Part shown: piece by piece, positions 62,192-64,000 of the stretch
How positions within the stretch are numbered: the stretch's first letter is position 1
Layout: every line of letters starts with the position of its first letter
Assembly (NCBI GenBank): GCA_025450195.1
Contig: JANWHW010000028.1
Span: 145,521 to 209,520 of the forward strand
Reading direction: 5' to 3'
DNA length: 64,000 nt
Source: Solirubrobacterales bacterium
GTDB taxonomy: Bacteria; Actinomycetota; Thermoleophilia; Solirubrobacterales; 70-9
Made by a program: the position numbers and the translations under genes
The notes under the pieces: generated by a model
The model's database searches: none
What the model was told of the DNA's origin: nothing
What the model saw: the letters and a program-made list of their open reading frames with translations, nothing else

Positions 62192-62218
62192 TAAAGGGCA
62201 TGCTCACACTGCCCTTTA
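62192..62218 (+). terminator. Hairpin terminator after the DUF6941-like gene
   Basis: TAAAGGGCA (62192-62200) and TGCCCTTTA (62210-62218) form a perfect 9-bp stem with a 9-base loop, 15 bases after the stop codon. The stem holds its own T-run. The following DNA to about 62340 is visibly AT-richer than the rest of the window. Confidence 0.6.
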
Positions 62219-62367
62219 CACAGAGACCGCCGCTCGCTAGGCTTCAATACACACCAGAGTATTTAAGGCTGAAAAAGCTGACGAATTGAGTTAGTGAGTC
62301 AAGGCTTTGAATCGCTGGTCCGCATAGCGCGCCATATACGGCAAGCGAACTCGATCCCGGAGGTCCC

Positions 62368-64000
62368 GTGATTAGGACTGCTGATGCCAATGCGCTAAGG
62401 GGAGGCTGCCAGGGTTGGAAGCGGGCGTCCCTTGGGGGAAACGTCGCTACGGCGTCGGGCCCCGCTTCTCTTTCGGTCTTTCCCTTGCCGCTCGTATTAC
62501 GCAGGCCTCGGGCGAGGCTTTGGCGGAAGGTGGCCATCATTGCGATGGGGTTGGTCGTGGTCTGGAGCGCCTGGCCGGTCGCGTCGGCTCAGGGCGAAGG
62601 GGCTTCTCGGACTCGCTCGTTTCTTTCCGGCCGGATTGATTCCAACTTCACCCACAGCTGCGCCATCGCGGCCGATGGCACATTGCATTGCTGGGGCGAA
62701 GGCATTCATGGAGAGCTCGGCTACGGCAACAAAAACAGTATTGGCGACAACGAGCTGCCCAGCGCGGCGGGGGCTGTCAACCTTGGGGGCCACACCGCTA
62801 TTGCAGTTTCGGCCGGCGATAATCACACCTGCGCCATCCTTGATGATCACACCGTACGCTGCTGGGGGGGCAACGAATTCGGCCAGCTCGGCTACGGAAA
62901 CACGGAAGACCGCCTGACTCCAGGCTCGGTCGGACCTGTCGACCTGGGCGCTGGCCGCACGGCGGTAGAAATATCGGTGGGAGGCGACCACACCTGCGCC
63001 ATCCTCGATAACGGCACGGTGCGCTGCTGGGGCGTGGGAAGTGCCGGCCAGCTGGGCTACGGCACCCCCATCAACATCCTTGGAGACAATGAGACTCCAG
63101 GCTCATTTGGACCTGTCGATCTAGGTGCAGGCCGCACTGCGGTTGCGATTTCTACTGGCCGCAGCCACACCTGCGCCATCCTCGACAACGGCACGGTGCG
63201 CTGCTGGGGGCATGGCATAGCGCTTGGCTACGGAATCTCCCCCAACATTGGCGACAACGAGACTCCTGGATCGGTCGGTCCGGTGAACCTCGGCGGCCAC
63301 AGTGCGGTGGCGATCACGGCTGGCATTTCGTACACCTGCGCCATCCTCGACAACGGCACGGTGCACTGCTGGGGCGTGGGAACCAACGGCCAGCTGGGTT
63401 ACGGGAACACAGCGGAAAGTTCTACGCCTGGGGGCGATGTCGACCTAGGTGTCGGCCGCAAGGCTGTGGCGATCACGGCGAGCGGCACGGCGGAAGTCAA
63501 CCATACCTGCGCCCTGCTCGACAACGGCACGGTGCGCTGCTGGGGCAGCGGCGCAAACGGTCGGCTCGGCTATGGGAACACTGCGACCATTGGGGACAAT
63601 GAGACTCCGGGATCGGTAGGTCCCGTTAATTTGGGTACCGGTCGCAACGCTATAGGCGTTTCCGCCGGAGAAGGCTTTACCTGCGCCCTGCTCGACAACG
63701 GCACGGTGCGCTGCTGGGGTAGCGGCGCAAACGGTCGGCTCGGCTATGGGAACACTACGGCCATCGGTGACAACGAGGCTCCTGGATCAGTCGGCCCGGT
63801 GGCCCTGGGAGTGGCAACAGTAGGCCGCTTCGCGACAGCGGTCTCCAGCAGTGGCAGCCACGCCTGCGCCATCCTCGACAACGGCACGGTGCGCTGTTGG
63901 GGCAGCGGCGCAAACGGTCGGCTTGGCTATGGGAACACTACGACCATCGGCGACAACGAGGCTCCTGGATCAGTCGGCCCGGTCGACCTAGACTCTGGCC
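62368..64000 (+). CDS. Secreted RCC1-repeat protein, 3' end outside window
   Basis: The open frame runs off the window end, which is why the track omits it. It has a signal peptide ('LWRKVAIIAMGLVVVWSAWP', then 'VASAQG') and eight RCC1-type repeats of about 57 residues, each with 'TCAILDNGTVRCWG' and 'GQLGYG'. RCC1 blades form a beta-propeller, and this one should be exported. GTG 62368 has a GGAGG site but gives a long N-terminus; a start near TTG 62485 is possible. Ligand and role are unknown. Confidence 0.8.
   Translation, partial: MIRTADANALRGGCQGWKRASLGGNVATASGPASLSVFPLPLVLRRPRARLWRKVAIIAMGLVVVWSAWPVASAQGEGASRTRSFLSGRIDSNFTHSCAIAADGTLHCWGEGIHGELGYGNKNSIGDNELPSAAGAVNLGGHTAIAVSAGDNHTCAILDDHTVRCWGGNEFGQLGYGNTEDRLTPGSVGPVDLGAGRTAVEISVGGDHTCAILDNGTVRCWGVGSAGQLGYGTPINILGDNETPGSFGPVDLGAGRTAVAISTGRSHTCAILDNGTVRCWGHGIALGYGISPNIGDNETPGSVGPVNLGGHSAVAITAGISYTCAILDNGTVHCWGVGTNGQLGYGNTAESSTPGGDVDLGVGRKAVAITASGTAEVNHTCALLDNGTVRCWGSGANGRLGYGNTATIGDNETPGSVGPVNLGTGRNAIGVSAGEGFTCALLDNGTVRCWGSGANGRLGYGNTTAIGDNEAPGSVGPVALGVATVGRFATAVSSSGSHACAILDNGTVRCWGSGANGRLGYGNTTTIGDNEAPGSVGPVDLDSG
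63498..64000 (+). repeat. Near-identical tandem DNA repeats in the RCC1 gene
   Basis: The last three repeats in the window (about 63498, 63671 and 63856 onward) are nearly identical over more than 60 bases, including 'GGCACGGTGCGCTGCTGGGG'. Earlier repeats are more diverged. This suggests recent expansion or gene conversion, and the region may be hard to assemble. Confidence 0.75.

Noticed and set aside
62647-64000. CRISPR-like periodic repeats
   Set aside because: The period of about 170 bases is in frame and encodes RCC1 units with TCAILDNGT and CWG, so it is a protein repeat.

Overview
The window is a chromosomal segment of a high-GC bacterium, most likely an actinobacterium and, from gene content and order, probably of the class Thermoleophilia (Solirubrobacterales-like). 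The grounds are high GC with heavy GTG and TTG start use, many apparently leaderless -10 boxes, the rpsA-coaE-uvrB-uvrA and aro-pepP-efp-nusB orders, an AroK-AroB fusion, and several small secreted proteins of unknown function. No tRNA, rRNA, CRISPR array, transposase or phage gene was recognised. It is mostly housekeeping DNA read left to right, with a few accessory islands.

Layout. 0-12.6 kb: the 3' end of rpsA, coaE, a lytic transglycosylase, an MFS exporter with two small coupled genes, an XRE regulator, a DoxX-like protein, uvrB, a SnoaL-like protein, SOS-boxed uvrA, a ROK sugar kinase and a hexapeptide acyltransferase. 12.6-15 kb: panC-panD-panB (pantothenate). 16-20 kb: FmdB-like zinc ribbon, family 4 uracil-DNA glycosylase, and the t6A genes tsaE, tsaB, rimI and tsaD with a secreted protein gene inside. 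20-24.4 kb: glutaredoxin-like protein, Rex, a GCS2 ligase and hppA. 24.6-32.3 kb: an FMN-dependent 2-hydroxyacid oxidase, two tandem APC permeases with USP-like tails, two TrkA/RCK proteins and an FAD reductase. 32.3-32.8 kb: a non-coding tract with two inverted, diverged copies of one structured element. 33.5-38.2 kb: GtrA, threonine synthase, M29 peptidase, formiminotransferase and an MBL hydrolase. 38.3-48 kb: hisS, aspS, a probable 6S RNA, an IscU-like/MnmA fusion, alaS, ruvX and mltG, an order close to that in Bacillus. 48-61 kb: aroE, aroC, aroKB, aroQ and a peptidase, a 3.7 kb cargo (GGDEF protein, M42 peptidase, SDR, secreted protein), then efp, nusB, an xseB-like gene, a prenyl synthase and dxs. 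61-64 kb: a deaminase, an unknown protein and the start of a secreted RCC1-repeat protein cut by the window end.

How they work together. The window holds most of the shikimate pathway (aroE, aroC, aroK, aroB, aroQ), pantothenate and CoA steps (panBCD, coaE), isoprenoid entry (dxs plus a prenyl synthase), tRNA charging and modification (hisS, aspS, alaS, mnmA, tsaBDE), and DNA repair (uvrA, uvrB, UDG, ruvX).

The most unusual signals are the paired structured elements at 32.4-32.8 kb, three long inverted repeats whose outer stems start at the stop codon of rpsA, uvrA and mnmA, the IscU-like domain fused to MnmA, and a C-terminal QLDLF clamp-binding motif on the uracil-DNA glycosylase. All calls come from reading the sequence; no database search or folding program was run.
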